The notes below the pieces were generated by a model, which was not told the origin of the DNA, made no database searches, and saw only the letters and a list, made by a program, of their open reading frames with translations. Of a DNA stretch of 64,000 nt, positions 1 to 9,910 are shown piece by piece; the stretch's first letter is position 1, and each line of letters begins with the position of its first letter. A program made the position numbers and the translations under genes. This stretch comes from Burkholderiaceae bacterium (GTDB lineage Bacteria; Pseudomonadota; Gammaproteobacteria; Burkholderiales; Burkholderiaceae_C), in assembly GCA_024235915.1 (NCBI GenBank), contig JACKLO010000011.1:186001-250000 (forward strand), written 5' to 3'.

Positions 1-728
1 GCCTCATGCGCCAGGCGCTTTCCATCGCGCTGCACCATGGCGCACAGCGCCAGGCCTTCGGCCGCCGCTTGCTGGACCAGCCAGCGATGACGGCGGTGCT
101 GGCCGACCTGGCGCTGGAAAGCGAAGCCGCCACGGCACTGGCGCTGCGGCTGGCGCGCGCCGTGGACCGCACCGAGCACGGGCAGGACCCGGACGGCTTC
201 GAGGCCGTGATGCGCCGCGTGCTGACGCCGGTGGCCAAGTTCTGGATCTGCAAGCGCGGCAGCGCCTTCGGCCAGGAGGCCATGGAATGCCTGGGCGGCA
301 ACGGCTACGTGGAAGGCGGCGGCGAGGGCGTGATGGCGCGCATCTACCGCGAGATGCCGCTCAACTCCATCTGGGAAGGCGCCGGCAACATCATGGCGCT
401 GGACCTGCTGCGCGCGCTGCGCAGCGGGCCGGTCAAGGACGCGGTGATGCACGAGACCGCCGCGGCGCGCCGTGCCCACGCCGCCGTCGAGCGGCGCGCG
501 ATGTGGGTCGCCGAGGCGCTGGACGGTGCGGCTGACGAAGCCGGTGCCCGCCGCCTGGCGCGCGACACCGCGCTGCTGCTGCAGGCGGCGCAGTTGCATG
601 CGCACGCGCCAGCCGAAGTGTTCGACAGTTTCTGTGCCGCCCGCCTGGACCAGGCCAGCGACGCGTTCGGGCTGCTGCCCGGCACGCTGCCGCTGCAGGC
701 CCTGGTGGCGCGCGCGATGCCTACCTGA
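1..728 (+). CDS. Acyl-CoA dehydrogenase, C-terminal part (cut by window edge)
   Basis: This is the C-terminal domain of a flavin-dependent acyl-CoA dehydrogenase, an enzyme that makes a double bond in acyl-CoA thioesters and passes electrons to ETF. The frame is open from the first bases, so the true start lies upstream of the window; the methionine at position 6 is internal. Visible family motifs are the helical segment beginning MRQALSIALHHG, the block CLGGNGYVEGG and the late block PLNSIWEGAGNIMALDLLRA, which is typical of the AidB-like/long-chain branch. The gene is followed 13 bases later by a short-chain dehydrogenase, so the two are probably co-transcribed in a fatty-acid or branched-acyl catabolic operon. 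The substrate cannot be told from this fragment. Confidence 0.85.
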   Translation, partial: LMRQALSIALHHGAQRQAFGRRLLDQPAMTAVLADLALESEAATALALRLARAVDRTEHGQDPDGFEAVMRRVLTPVAKFWICKRGSAFGQEAMECLGGNGYVEGGGEGVMARIYREMPLNSIWEGAGNIMALDLLRALRSGPVKDAVMHETAAARRAHAAVERRAMWVAEALDGAADEAGARRLARDTALLLQAAQLHAHAPAEVFDSFCAARLDQASDAFGLLPGTLPLQALVARAMPT

Positions 729-741
729 GGAGAGATCGACG

Positions 742-1644
742 ATGAACGACTGGCAAGGGAAAGTGGCCGTGATCACCGGTGCGGCGTCCGGTTTTGGCCT
801 GGAGGCCAGCCGCATCGCGGCGCGGGCCGGCATGAAGATTGTGATGGCCGACGTGCAGGCCGATGCGCTGGAGCTGTCGGCGCATGACGTCGCGAGCCTG
901 GGGGCCGAGGTGCTGCCGTTCCGCCTCGATGTGTCCAAGGCGGCCGAGGTCGAAGCCCTGGCGGCGGCAACGCGGGACCGTTTCAGCGCGCCGCATTTCG
1001 TGTTCAACAACGCCGGCGTGGGTGCCGGCGGCCTGGTGTGGGAACACAGCGCCGCCGACTGGGACTGGGTGCTGGGCGTGAACCTGCTTGGCGTGGCGCA
1101 CGGCGTGCGCGTGTTCACGCCGATGATGCTGGCGGCCGCCGCGGCCGACCCGGCCTATCGCGGCCACATCGTGAACACGGCCTCGATGGCGGGGCTGCTG
1201 ACGCCGCCCAACATGGGCGTCTACAACGTCAGCAAGGCTGCGGTCGTGTCGATGACGGAGACGCTGTACCACGACCTGTCGCTGGTCAGCACGCAGGTGC
1301 GGGCGCACCTGTTGTGCCCGTACTTCGTGCCCACCGGCATCCACCTCAGCGAACGCAACCGGCCGGGCGGCGCCACCGAGCCGGTCACGCGCAGCCAGCA
1401 GATCGCCTCAGCGATGAGCGAGAAGGCCGTCACCAGCGGCAAGGTCACGGCGGCGCAGACGGCACAGCTGGTCTTCGACGCCATGGTGGCCGACCGCTTC
1501 TATGTCTACACCCACCCGCAGGCGCTGGGCGGCGTGCGCACGCGCATGGAAGATCAGGTCATGCAGCGCAACCCGACGGACCCGTTCCACGAGCGGCCGG
1601 AGATCGGCCAACGGCTGCGGGCCCAACTGGCACGAGGTGGCTGA
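742..1644 (+). CDS. Short-chain dehydrogenase/reductase (SDR)
   Basis: A 300-residue classical SDR that oxidises or reduces a hydroxyl/keto group with NAD(P). The cofactor-binding motif TGAASGFG is at residues 12-19, NNAG at 89-92, and the catalytic set is Asn114, Ser148, Tyr161 and Lys165 (YNVSK). The start at 742 is chosen because a purine-rich ribosome binding site (gaggagag) lies about 8 bases upstream and the motif falls at the usual distance from the N-terminus; the frame is open further upstream but overlaps the acyl-CoA dehydrogenase. Pairing with an acyl-CoA dehydrogenase suggests a role in lipid or hydroxyacyl metabolism. The substrate is not recognisable. Confidence 0.9.
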   Translation: MNDWQGKVAVITGAASGFGLEASRIAARAGMKIVMADVQADALELSAHDVASLGAEVLPFRLDVSKAAEVEALAAATRDRFSAPHFVFNNAGVGAGGLVWEHSAADWDWVLGVNLLGVAHGVRVFTPMMLAAAAADPAYRGHIVNTASMAGLLTPPNMGVYNVSKAAVVSMTETLYHDLSLVSTQVRAHLLCPYFVPTGIHLSERNRPGGATEPVTRSQQIASAMSEKAVTSGKVTAAQTAQLVFDAMVADRFYVYTHPQALGGVRTRMEDQVMQRNPTDPFHERPEIGQRLRAQLARGG

Positions 1645-1749
1645 GCGCGGCCAGGTCGGTCGGGGCAGCGTGCCTCGGGCAACCTCCAGACCTTGGGGAA
1701 TTTCGCTATTTGTTCGCATGAGTTCGGGCAATTCGCTCACTTATGGTCA

Positions 1750-2235
1750 ATGACGGTCGAAGATGCCGCCATCTTCAATCCCCAGCCCACCATGCCTGTC
1801 CACGAGCGTTTGTCGTTGCATGCCCAGTTGAGCGCCCACGCACTGCTGCTGCGCAGTGCAGGGCACGACGCCGACCCTTACGAACGGACCCTGCAGGCCT
1901 GTCTCTCCCAGGCACACAGTGCCCTGTGCCAGTGCCCGCCTGGGCCGCTGCGGGAACGCCTGGTTCGGGAACTTGGCACCCTGGCCCAGTCCTGCGCCCG
2001 AGACGCCGCGTTGGCCTTGCGGATCTGGCTGCAGAGCCAGAATGACGCTGACCGCATCCAATGGCAGACGGCCTGCCGCATCGCCGACGCAGCGCAGGCA
2101 CTGAGCACGTTGGCCGGGCTACCGCTTGAACAGCCGACTGCCGGCATGGCGCCACAACACGGCCCCTCGGCAGGGCGTGGCGTCAACAGTCCAGCGACAC
2201 CGCCTGGACCGGCCGCAGCGTGGCCGGATCACTGA
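1750..2235 (+). CDS. Hypothetical protein, about 161 residues
   Basis: An unrecognised protein rich in Ala, Leu, Gln and Cys that reads as largely helical (AHALLLRSAG, LGTLAQSCARDAALALRIWL). I see no signal peptide or membrane segment. The last 30 residues are low-complexity Gly/Pro/Ala. ATG 1750 and ATG 1792 are both possible starts, and neither has a clear ribosome binding site. The 3' end overlaps the end of the convergent DUF1223 gene by about 50 bases, which lowers confidence that the full frame is real. Codon use looks like the neighbouring genes. No function can be offered. Confidence 0.45.
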   Translation: MTVEDAAIFNPQPTMPVHERLSLHAQLSAHALLLRSAGHDADPYERTLQACLSQAHSALCQCPPGPLRERLVRELGTLAQSCARDAALALRIWLQSQNDADRIQWQTACRIADAAQALSTLAGLPLEQPTAGMAPQHGPSAGRGVNSPATPPGPAAAWPDH

Positions 2236-2911
2236 CCACGAACACCACGCGACGGGGGTGCTGCGGGTCGGGCGGTGACAGGTCCAGGGTCATCTGCTGT
2301 GCACCGGTCCATGCCGCCACGGGCTGATAGCGGCGCACCACGTGGTCGTGGACCAGGTTTTCGCCCCGGTTCTCGCCCGCCGTGACGCGGCTGCGGTGCC
2401 CGTCCTCGACCACGGCCCAGTAGCCGGTCCAGCGCGTGGCAGGCGCACCCGCGGCGACTTCGGCCGTCACGCGTGCACCGTCGCGTCGAAGCACGATGGT
2501 CACGGGCGCCGTCGACGCGACGTCGGGCAGGGCACCATCACGATGCCAGGTGGGCCAGTCCCGGCCCTGTGCCAGCACCTGGGGGGTGTACACATTGGGC
2601 AGGCCCTGGACTTTGGCCATTTGGTACTGGCGGTCCGTGGTCTCGCGGGTGGCGAAACGGTCGACCCAGCCCAGGCGGTTCCAGTAGCCGACATGAAAGG
2701 CGAGTGGCAGCACGTCGTCGCGGCCTTTCAGCTGCGAGAGCCAGCGGTCTGCCGGAGGACAGGAACTGCAGCCTTCGGAGGTGTAGAGCTCCAGCACCAA
2801 GGGCGGTTTGGCGGGCGATCGACGCTCGCAGGCGGCTGCCGAGGCGGCCGGGCCAGAGGCCATGGAAAGCATGCCGCCCAGCAGGGTGGCGACGATGGCG
2901 GTGGTGTGCAT
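2183..2911 (-). CDS. DUF1223 family exported thioredoxin-fold protein
   Basis: A 242-residue protein of the DUF1223 family, small secreted proteins with a thioredoxin-like fold and no firmly established function. An N-terminal signal peptide is visible (about residues 1-27, ending SAAA). The family signature follows: LELYTSEGCSSCPPAD, with the CxxC pair at Cys48 and Cys51, then the block FHVGYWNRLGWVDRFA and the YTPQ motif. The conserved cysteines suggest a redox role in the periplasm, but that is inference. The gene is divergent from tex and convergent with the hypothetical gene at 1750. Confidence 0.88.
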   Translation of the reverse strand: MHTTAIVATLLGGMLSMASGPAASAAACERRSPAKPPLVLELYTSEGCSSCPPADRWLSQLKGRDDVLPLAFHVGYWNRLGWVDRFATRETTDRQYQMAKVQGLPNVYTPQVLAQGRDWPTWHRDGALPDVASTAPVTIVLRRDGARVTAEVAAGAPATRWTGYWAVVEDGHRSRVTAGENRGENLVHDHVVRRYQPVAAWTGAQQMTLDLSPPDPQHPRRVVFVVSDPATLRPVQAVSLDC

Positions 2912-2979
2912 GGCGGTGGGTCGGGCGCGGGAGCACGGCGCTTACACTCCCGCGCTTTCCGCTGCGCAACCCGGTTTTC

Positions 2980-5310
<2,331 letters not shown>

Positions 5311-5317
5311 GCCGGCG

Positions 5318-6394
5318 GTGAGCACCCCCGCGCTGCAGGTCTACGCTGGGCCACGCTCCCGCGCGCTGCTGCGCGAACGCGGCCTGCGCCCACAGGACGT
5401 GCGCGTGATCCCGGCCGCGGCCGGTGGCGCCAAGGGCCTGGTGCTCAACCCGCTGGATCGCTACCTGTTCGGCCACTGGCTGCCACGCGCGGACCAGGTC
5501 GTGCACCTGATGGGCGCCTCCATCGGTGCGTGGCGCATGGCCGCCGGTTGTCTGGCCGATCCAGACTCGGCGCTGGCCCGCCTGGCCAAGGACTACGTGA
5601 TGCAGTCCTACGAACATGCGCCGGGCAAGGCACCTCTGGCCAGCCATGTCTCGGCGGTGTTCGGCGCCAAGCTCGGCGAGCACTTCGCCGGGCGCGAGGC
5701 CGAGGTGCTGGCCCACCCGCGCTACCGGCTGCACGTGTTCACCAGCCACGGCCGCCACCTGCTGTCGCGCCAGGGCCGCTGGCGCACGCCGCTTGGGTAT
5801 GCCGGGGCCTTCTTCGGCAACGCCGTGCATCGGCGCGCGCTGGGCGTCTGGCTGGAGCGCGTGGTGTTTGCCGACGCGCGCGAGCCGTTCCCGCTGCCCA
5901 CGTCCGACTTCCGCAGCCAGGTCGTGCCGCTGTCGGCCGCCAACCTGCAGCCGGCCATCCTGGCCAGTTGCTCGATTCCGTTCTGGCTGGATGCGGTGCA
6001 CGACATCCCGGGCGGCCCCCGTGGCGCCTATTGGGACGGTGGCATCACCGACTACCACCTGCACCTGCCGTACGACGCGCTGCCCGACGGCATCGTGCTG
6101 TATCCGCATTTCCAGCCGCAGATCGTGCCCGGCTGGCTGGACAAGGCCTTCAAGCGCCGCCACCGTGCCACGCGCTGGCTGGACCCGTTGGTGGTGCTGG
6201 TGCCGCACCCGGACTGGGCGCGGGCGTTGCCCGGCAGCAAGCTGCCCGACCGCAACGACTTCAAGGCCTATGGCGACGACCATGCCGGCCGGCAACGCGT
6301 CTGGCGCGGCGCCATCGCCGAAAGCCAGCGCCTGGCCGACGAGTTTGCACGCCTGTGCGAGCGCGACACGGTCGACGCGCTGCCGCTGCCGTGA
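5318..6394 (+). CDS. Patatin-like phospholipase family protein
   Basis: A 358-residue protein of the patatin-like family, lipid acyl hydrolases with a Ser-Asp dyad. The oxyanion-type glycine stretch AAGGAKG is at about residues 34-40, the nucleophile elbow GASIG at 66-70 (Ser68), and the partner aspartate lies in WDGGITD near residue 241. GTG 5318 is the start that follows the tex stop by 7 bases and places these motifs at normal distances; the open frame upstream overlaps tex. No signal peptide is visible, so it is probably cytoplasmic. It may share a transcript with tex. This core-genome patatin is distinct from the defence-associated one at 62545-63531. Confidence 0.85.
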   Translation: MSTPALQVYAGPRSRALLRERGLRPQDVRVIPAAAGGAKGLVLNPLDRYLFGHWLPRADQVVHLMGASIGAWRMAAGCLADPDSALARLAKDYVMQSYEHAPGKAPLASHVSAVFGAKLGEHFAGREAEVLAHPRYRLHVFTSHGRHLLSRQGRWRTPLGYAGAFFGNAVHRRALGVWLERVVFADAREPFPLPTSDFRSQVVPLSAANLQPAILASCSIPFWLDAVHDIPGGPRGAYWDGGITDYHLHLPYDALPDGIVLYPHFQPQIVPGWLDKAFKRRHRATRWLDPLVVLVPHPDWARALPGSKLPDRNDFKAYGDDHAGRQRVWRGAIAESQRLADEFARLCERDTVDALPLP

Positions 6395-6447
6395 CTACAA
6401 TCGGCTTCGTCCAAAACGATCCAAGAGCAGGAAAGGCACGACGGGTT

Positions 6448-6489
6448 ATGACACCGCGGACTACGCGCACCAGCTTCACCAGGCCCTGA
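6448..6489 (+). CDS. Threonine-rich leader peptide of thrS (putative)
   Basis: A 13-codon reading frame, MTPRTTRTSFTRP, in which five codons specify threonine (ACA, ACT, ACG, ACC, ACC). It lies 94 bases upstream of threonyl-tRNA synthetase. A purine-rich stretch (aggaaagg) sits about 11 bases before the ATG, and a -10-like TACAAT lies at 6396-6401. The frame is followed by a strong intrinsic terminator at 6538-6565. This is the classic arrangement of a ribosome-mediated attenuator: scarce charged tRNA-Thr would stall the ribosome on the Thr codons and favour read-through into thrS. It is too short for ordinary gene callers. Confidence 0.7.
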   Translation: MTPRTTRTSFTRP

Positions 6490-6565
6490 GCCCTGGCCGC
6501 GCCGTCACGCCCGTACCCCCTCGTACCCCGGACAGCAAGCGCGGCACAGCCCGCGCTTTTTTTTT
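6479..6565 (+). terminator. Attenuator: pause, antiterminator and terminator hairpins before thrS
   Basis: The terminator stem is agcgcgg (6538-6544) with ccgcgct (6551-6557), a 6-base loop, then nine Ts (6557-6565). A competing antiterminator is possible: gccgcgc (6496-6502) is the exact complement of gcgcggc (6539-6545). A third element, ccagg (6479-6483) with cctgg (6492-6496), would form while the ribosome sits at the leader stop and would occlude the antiterminator. This gives the standard 1:2 / 2:3 / 3:4 logic. The thrS ribosome binding site follows directly after the T-run. Confidence 0.75.
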
Positions 6566-6582
6566 CCTGCAGGAGATTCACG

Positions 6583-8490
6583 ATGATCCAGATCACGCTG
6601 CCCGACGGCGCTAAACGCGAGTTCCCGGGCCCCGTCACGGTGGCCGAGGTGGCCGCCTCCATCGGCACCGGCCTCGCCAAGGCCGCGCTCGGCGGCAAGG
6701 TGGACGGCCAGCTGGTGGACACGAGCCACCGCATCGAGGCCAATGCGCAACTGGCCATCGTCACGGACAAGGACGCCGACGGGCTGGAAATGATCCGCCA
6801 CTCCACGGCGCACCTGCTGGCCTACGCCGTCAAGGAGCTGTTCCCCGACGCCCAGGTGACGATCGGCCCGGTCATCGACAACGGCTTCTACTACGACTTC
6901 AGCTACAAGCGCCCCTTCACGCCGGAGGATCTGGCCGCCATCGAGCAGCGCATGGCCGAGCTGGCGAAGAAGGACGAACCGGTGGTGCGACGGGTGCTGC
7001 CGCGCGACGAGGCCGTGGCGCACTTCAAGGCCATGGGCGAGCACTACAAGGCCGAGATCATCGGCAGCATTCCGGCCGGCGAGGACGTGAGCCTGTACCG
7101 CGAAGGCGGCTTCGAGGACCTGTGCCGCGGCCCGCACGTGCCCAGTACGGGCAAGCTGCGGCACTTCAAGCTGATGAAGGTGGCCGGCGCCTACTGGCGC
7201 GGCGACCACCGCAACGAGATGCTGCAACGCATCTACGGCACGGCCTGGGCGACCAAGGACGACCTGCAGAAGTACCTGCTGATGCTGGAGGAGGCCGAGA
7301 AGCGCGACCACCGGCGGCTGGGTCGCGAACTCGACCTGTTCCACCTCGACGAACACAGCCCCGGCACGGTGTTCTGGCACCCCAAGGGCTGGGCGGTGTG
7401 GCAGGTGGTCGAGCAGTACATGCGCGCCGTCTACCGCGACAACGGCTACCAGGAGGTCAAGGGCCCGCAGATCGTCGATGTCGAGCTCTGGAAGAAGACG
7501 GGCCACTGGGACAAGTACCGGGAGAACATGTTCTTCACGGAGTCGGAGAAGCGCGACTTCGCGCTCAAGCCGATGAACTGCCCCGGTCACATCCTGATCT
7601 TCAAGCAGGGCATCAAGAGCTACCGCGACCTGCCGCTGCGCTATGGCGAGTTCGGTGCCTGCCACCGCAACGAGCCCTCGGGTGGCCTGCACGGCATCAT
7701 GCGAGTGCGTGGCTTCACGCAGGACGACGGCCACATCTTCTGCACGGAGGACTCGATACTGCCGGAATGCGTGACCTACACGTCGCTGCTGCAAAGGGTC
7801 TACGCCGACTTCGGCTTCACGGAGATCCTCTACAAGGTGGCCACGCGGCCGGAGGCCCGCATCGGGTCCGACGAACTCTGGGACAAGGCCGAGCACGCGC
7901 TGATGGAGAGCCTGCGCCAGGCCGGCGTCGAGTTCGTCATCGCCCCGGGCGACGGCGCCTTCTACGGGCCGAAGATCGAGTACACGCTCAAGGATGCGCT
8001 CGGCCGCGAGTGGCAGTGCGGCACGATGCAGATCGACTTCAGCATGGCGCAGCGGTTGGACGCCGAATACGTCGCCGAGGATGGCAGTCGCCAGCACCCG
8101 GTGATGCTGCACCGGGCCATCGTCGGCAGTCTGGAGCGTTTCATCGGCATCCTGATCGAGCAGCACGCCGGGGCGTTGCCCGCCTGGCTCGCTCCGGTGC
8201 AGGTGGTGGTGGCCCCGATCACCGACGATCAGGCGGAGTACGCGGCAGGCGTCGTGAAAACGCTGCAAAAACAAGGAGTTAGGGTCTCGAGTGATTTGCG
8301 GAACCAGAAGATCACGTATAAAATCCGCGAGCATTCGATGCAAAAGGTCCCGTACATCCTCGTCGTGGGCGACATGGAGAAGGCCAACGGGGCTGTTTCC
8401 GTGCGCGCCCGGGGCAACCGGGACCTCGGGGTCATGCCGATCGACGACTTCGCGTTGAAGCTCGCCGACGACATCGCCCGCAAGGTCTGA
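6583..8490 (+). CDS. thrS: Threonyl-tRNA synthetase
   Basis: The 635-residue ThrRS (E. coli 642) charges tRNA-Thr in the cytoplasm. It shows the N-terminal TGS domain (about 1-62), the zinc-dependent editing domain beginning HSTAHLLAYAVKEL (near residue 69), the class II catalytic core with KPMNCPGHILIF (zinc ligand Cys near 334) and HRNEPSGGLHGIMRVRGF, and the C-terminal anticodon-binding domain (about 535-635). A good ribosome binding site (aggag) precedes ATG 6583. It heads the thrS-infC-rpmI-rplT-pheST-ihfA cluster. Regulation here looks like transcription attenuation by a Thr-rich leader rather than the mRNA-operator autoregulation known in E. coli. Confidence 0.97.
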   Translation: MIQITLPDGAKREFPGPVTVAEVAASIGTGLAKAALGGKVDGQLVDTSHRIEANAQLAIVTDKDADGLEMIRHSTAHLLAYAVKELFPDAQVTIGPVIDNGFYYDFSYKRPFTPEDLAAIEQRMAELAKKDEPVVRRVLPRDEAVAHFKAMGEHYKAEIIGSIPAGEDVSLYREGGFEDLCRGPHVPSTGKLRHFKLMKVAGAYWRGDHRNEMLQRIYGTAWATKDDLQKYLLMLEEAEKRDHRRLGRELDLFHLDEHSPGTVFWHPKGWAVWQVVEQYMRAVYRDNGYQEVKGPQIVDVELWKKTGHWDKYRENMFFTESEKRDFALKPMNCPGHILIFKQGIKSYRDLPLRYGEFGACHRNEPSGGLHGIMRVRGFTQDDGHIFCTEDSILPECVTYTSLLQRVYADFGFTEILYKVATRPEARIGSDELWDKAEHALMESLRQAGVEFVIAPGDGAFYGPKIEYTLKDALGREWQCGTMQIDFSMAQRLDAEYVAEDGSRQHPVMLHRAIVGSLERFIGILIEQHAGALPAWLAPVQVVVAPITDDQAEYAAGVVKTLQKQGVRVSSDLRNQKITYKIREHSMQKVPYILVVGDMEKANGAVSVRARGNRDLGVMPIDDFALKLADDIARKV

Positions 8491-8560
8491 CCGCCCCCGT
8501 CACGCCCTGTTTTTCATCTGCGGCACCGGGGCCTGGGCGTCGCGCAGAGAGGTCTGAACC

Positions 8561-9109
8561 ATCGCTACCTTCATGGACCGCCGCATGCCGAATGCGGAGC
8601 GCAAACACCGGTTGAACCGGGAGATCATGGTGCCGCAGGTGCGCCTGAACGGCGTCGAGAACGAGCCGCTGGGCATCGTCCCGACGCACGAAGCGCTGCG
8701 CATGGCGGGGGAATTGGACGTCGATCTGGTCGAGATCGCCGCCACGGCCGATCCGCCGGTGTGCCGGTTGATGGACTATGGCAAGTTCAAGTACCAGGAG
8801 CAGAAGCGCGCCGCCGAGGCCAAGGCCAAGCAAAAGGTCATCGAGGTCAAGGAAGTCAAGTTCCGGCCTGGCACCGACGAAGGCGACTACAACATCAAGA
8901 TGCGCAACCTGCGCCGTTTCATCGCCGAGGATGGCGACAAGGGCAAGGTCACGCTGCGGTTCCGGGGCCGCGAGATCACCCACCAGGAAATCGGGATGCG
9001 GCTGCTGGAACGCATCCGCGACGAACTGGCCGATGTCGCGGTCGTGGAGCACATGCCCAAGCTCGAAGGGCGCCAGATGATCATGGTCCTGGCACCCAAG
9101 CGGAAGTAA
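8561..9109 (+). CDS. infC: Translation initiation factor IF-3 (ATC start)
   Basis: IF-3 binds the 30S subunit and enforces start-codon and initiator-tRNA fidelity. The frame contains the N-domain (REIMVPQVRLNGVENEPLG), the Lys-rich linker and the C-domain (EVKFRPGTDEGDYNIKMRNL). The first ATG (8573) has no ribosome binding site, whereas ATC 8561, four codons upstream and in frame, is preceded by gagaggt at about 8 bases. Starting there gives 182 residues, near E. coli's 180. A rare start codon in infC is the known basis of IF-3 autoregulation (AUU in E. coli), so ATC is the likely start. Downstream are rpmI and rplT. Confidence 0.93.
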   Translation: MATFMDRRMPNAERKHRLNREIMVPQVRLNGVENEPLGIVPTHEALRMAGELDVDLVEIAATADPPVCRLMDYGKFKYQEQKRAAEAKAKQKVIEVKEVKFRPGTDEGDYNIKMRNLRRFIAEDGDKGKVTLRFRGREITHQEIGMRLLERIRDELADVAVVEHMPKLEGRQMIMVLAPKRK

Positions 9110-9111
9110 AA

Positions 9112-9209
9112 CCCCGCACTGGATCACCGAATTCGCGGGGCAGGTTGGTCGCCTGCCTCACGAGAGAAGCCGCTGCAGGCCAACAAGCACCACGTCCGTG
9201 GTCGCCTGC
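9112..9209 (+). promoter_or_regulatory. Structured infC-rpmI intercistronic leader with alternative pairings
   Basis: The 125-base gap before rpmI is packed with complementary segments. One hairpin is ccccgc (9112-9117) with gcgggg (9135-9140). A second is ggcagg (9139-9144) with cctgcc (9152-9157). A third is a long stem, gcaggc (9175-9180) with gcctgc (9204-9209), enclosing accac/gtggt. The decamer ggtcgcctgc occurs twice (9147-9156 and 9200-9209), so gcaggc could pair with either copy, giving exclusive folds. In enterobacteria this interval holds the L20 autoregulatory site; whether this leader binds L20 is inference. Confidence 0.5.
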
Positions 9210-9234
9210 AGGGGCATACATAGAAGGAGCAGTC

Positions 9235-9438
9235 ATGCCCAAGATGAAGACCAAGAGCAGCGCGAAGAAGCGTTTTCGCGTCCGTCCGGGTGGCACCGTC
9301 AAGCGGGGCCAGGCGTTCAAGCGCCACATCCTGACCAAGAAGTCCACGAAGACCAAGCGCCACCTGCGTGGCGCCGCCAACGTGCACGAGACCAACATGG
9401 GCCACATCGCCGCGATGCTGCCCTTCGCTGGCCTCTGA
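9235..9438 (+). CDS. rpmI: 50S ribosomal protein L35
   Basis: A 67-residue basic protein starting MPKMKTKSSAKKRF, the characteristic L35 N-terminus, a component of the large ribosomal subunit. A strong aaggag site lies 5 bases before ATG 9235. It sits between infC and rplT with a 27-base gap to rplT, the conserved order for translationally coupled synthesis. Its translation is probably influenced by the folded leader at 9112-9209. Confidence 0.97.
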   Translation: MPKMKTKSSAKKRFRVRPGGTVKRGQAFKRHILTKKSTKTKRHLRGAANVHETNMGHIAAMLPFAGL

Positions 9439-9465
9439 TCTTCAAGACGGACTAGGAGAGAACAC

Positions 9466-9822
9466 ATGCCTCGCGTCAAACGTGGTGTCACCGCCCATGC
9501 GCGTCACAAGAAGATCCTGAAGCTCGCCAAGGGCTTCCGGGGCCGCCGCAAGAACGTCTTCCGCATCGCCAAGCAGGCGGTGATGAAGGCAGGGCAGTAC
9601 GCCTACCGTGACCGCCGCACCCGCAAGCGGGTGTTCCGCCAGCTCTGGATCGCGCGGATCAACGCCGCGTCTCGTGAGCTTGGCGTCACCTACAGCAAGT
9701 TCATGGCTGGCCTGAAGAAGGCCAACATCGGGCTGGACCGCAAGGTCCTGGCCGACATGGCCGTGAACGACCCGGCTGCCTTTGGCAGCATCGTGGAGAA
9801 GGTGAAGGCCCAGCTCGCTTGA
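9466..9822 (+). CDS. rplT: 50S ribosomal protein L20
   Basis: The 118-residue L20, the same length as in E. coli, is needed early in 50S assembly and in many bacteria represses its own operon by binding the leader RNA. It begins MPRVKRGVTAHARHKKILKL and carries the expected basic N-terminal helix (KGFRGRRKNVFRIAKQ) and the C-terminal globular domain (YSKFMAGLKKANIGLDRK). A gagaga site precedes the ATG. It is followed by a double hairpin with terminator before pheS. Confidence 0.97.
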   Translation: MPRVKRGVTAHARHKKILKLAKGFRGRRKNVFRIAKQAVMKAGQYAYRDRRTRKRVFRQLWIARINAASRELGVTYSKFMAGLKKANIGLDRKVLADMAVNDPAAFGSIVEKVKAQLA

Positions 9823-9827
9823 CCCGC

Positions 9828-9892
9828 CATGCCGGCTTCGTGCCGGCATGTGTCGAGCTTCTCAAGGCCGTCACCTCGGGGCGGCCTTTTTT
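9828..9892 (+). terminator. Tandem hairpins with intrinsic terminator between rplT and pheS
   Basis: A perfect 9-bp stem, catgccggc (9828-9836) with gccggcatg (9842-9850), is followed by a second stem, aaggccg (9864-9870) with cggcctt (9882-9888), which runs into six Ts (9887-9892). The second is a convincing Rho-independent terminator located 18 bases before pheS. In E. coli this is where the pheM leader and attenuator sit. Here I find no Phe-rich leader peptide ahead of the terminator, so it may simply reduce pheST expression relative to the ribosomal genes. Confidence 0.75.
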
Positions 9893-9910
9893 CATTCTTT
9901 CTTGCCCCTG

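Noticed and set aside
6395..6582. A T-box riboswitch upstream of thrS
   Set aside because: There is no specifier-loop architecture or T-box-like sequence; the Thr-codon leader explains the region better and T-boxes are rare outside Gram-positives.
6505..8343. A 612-codon open frame antisense to thrS
   Set aside because: It is a shadow frame with no start signal or domain; thrS on the other strand is intact.
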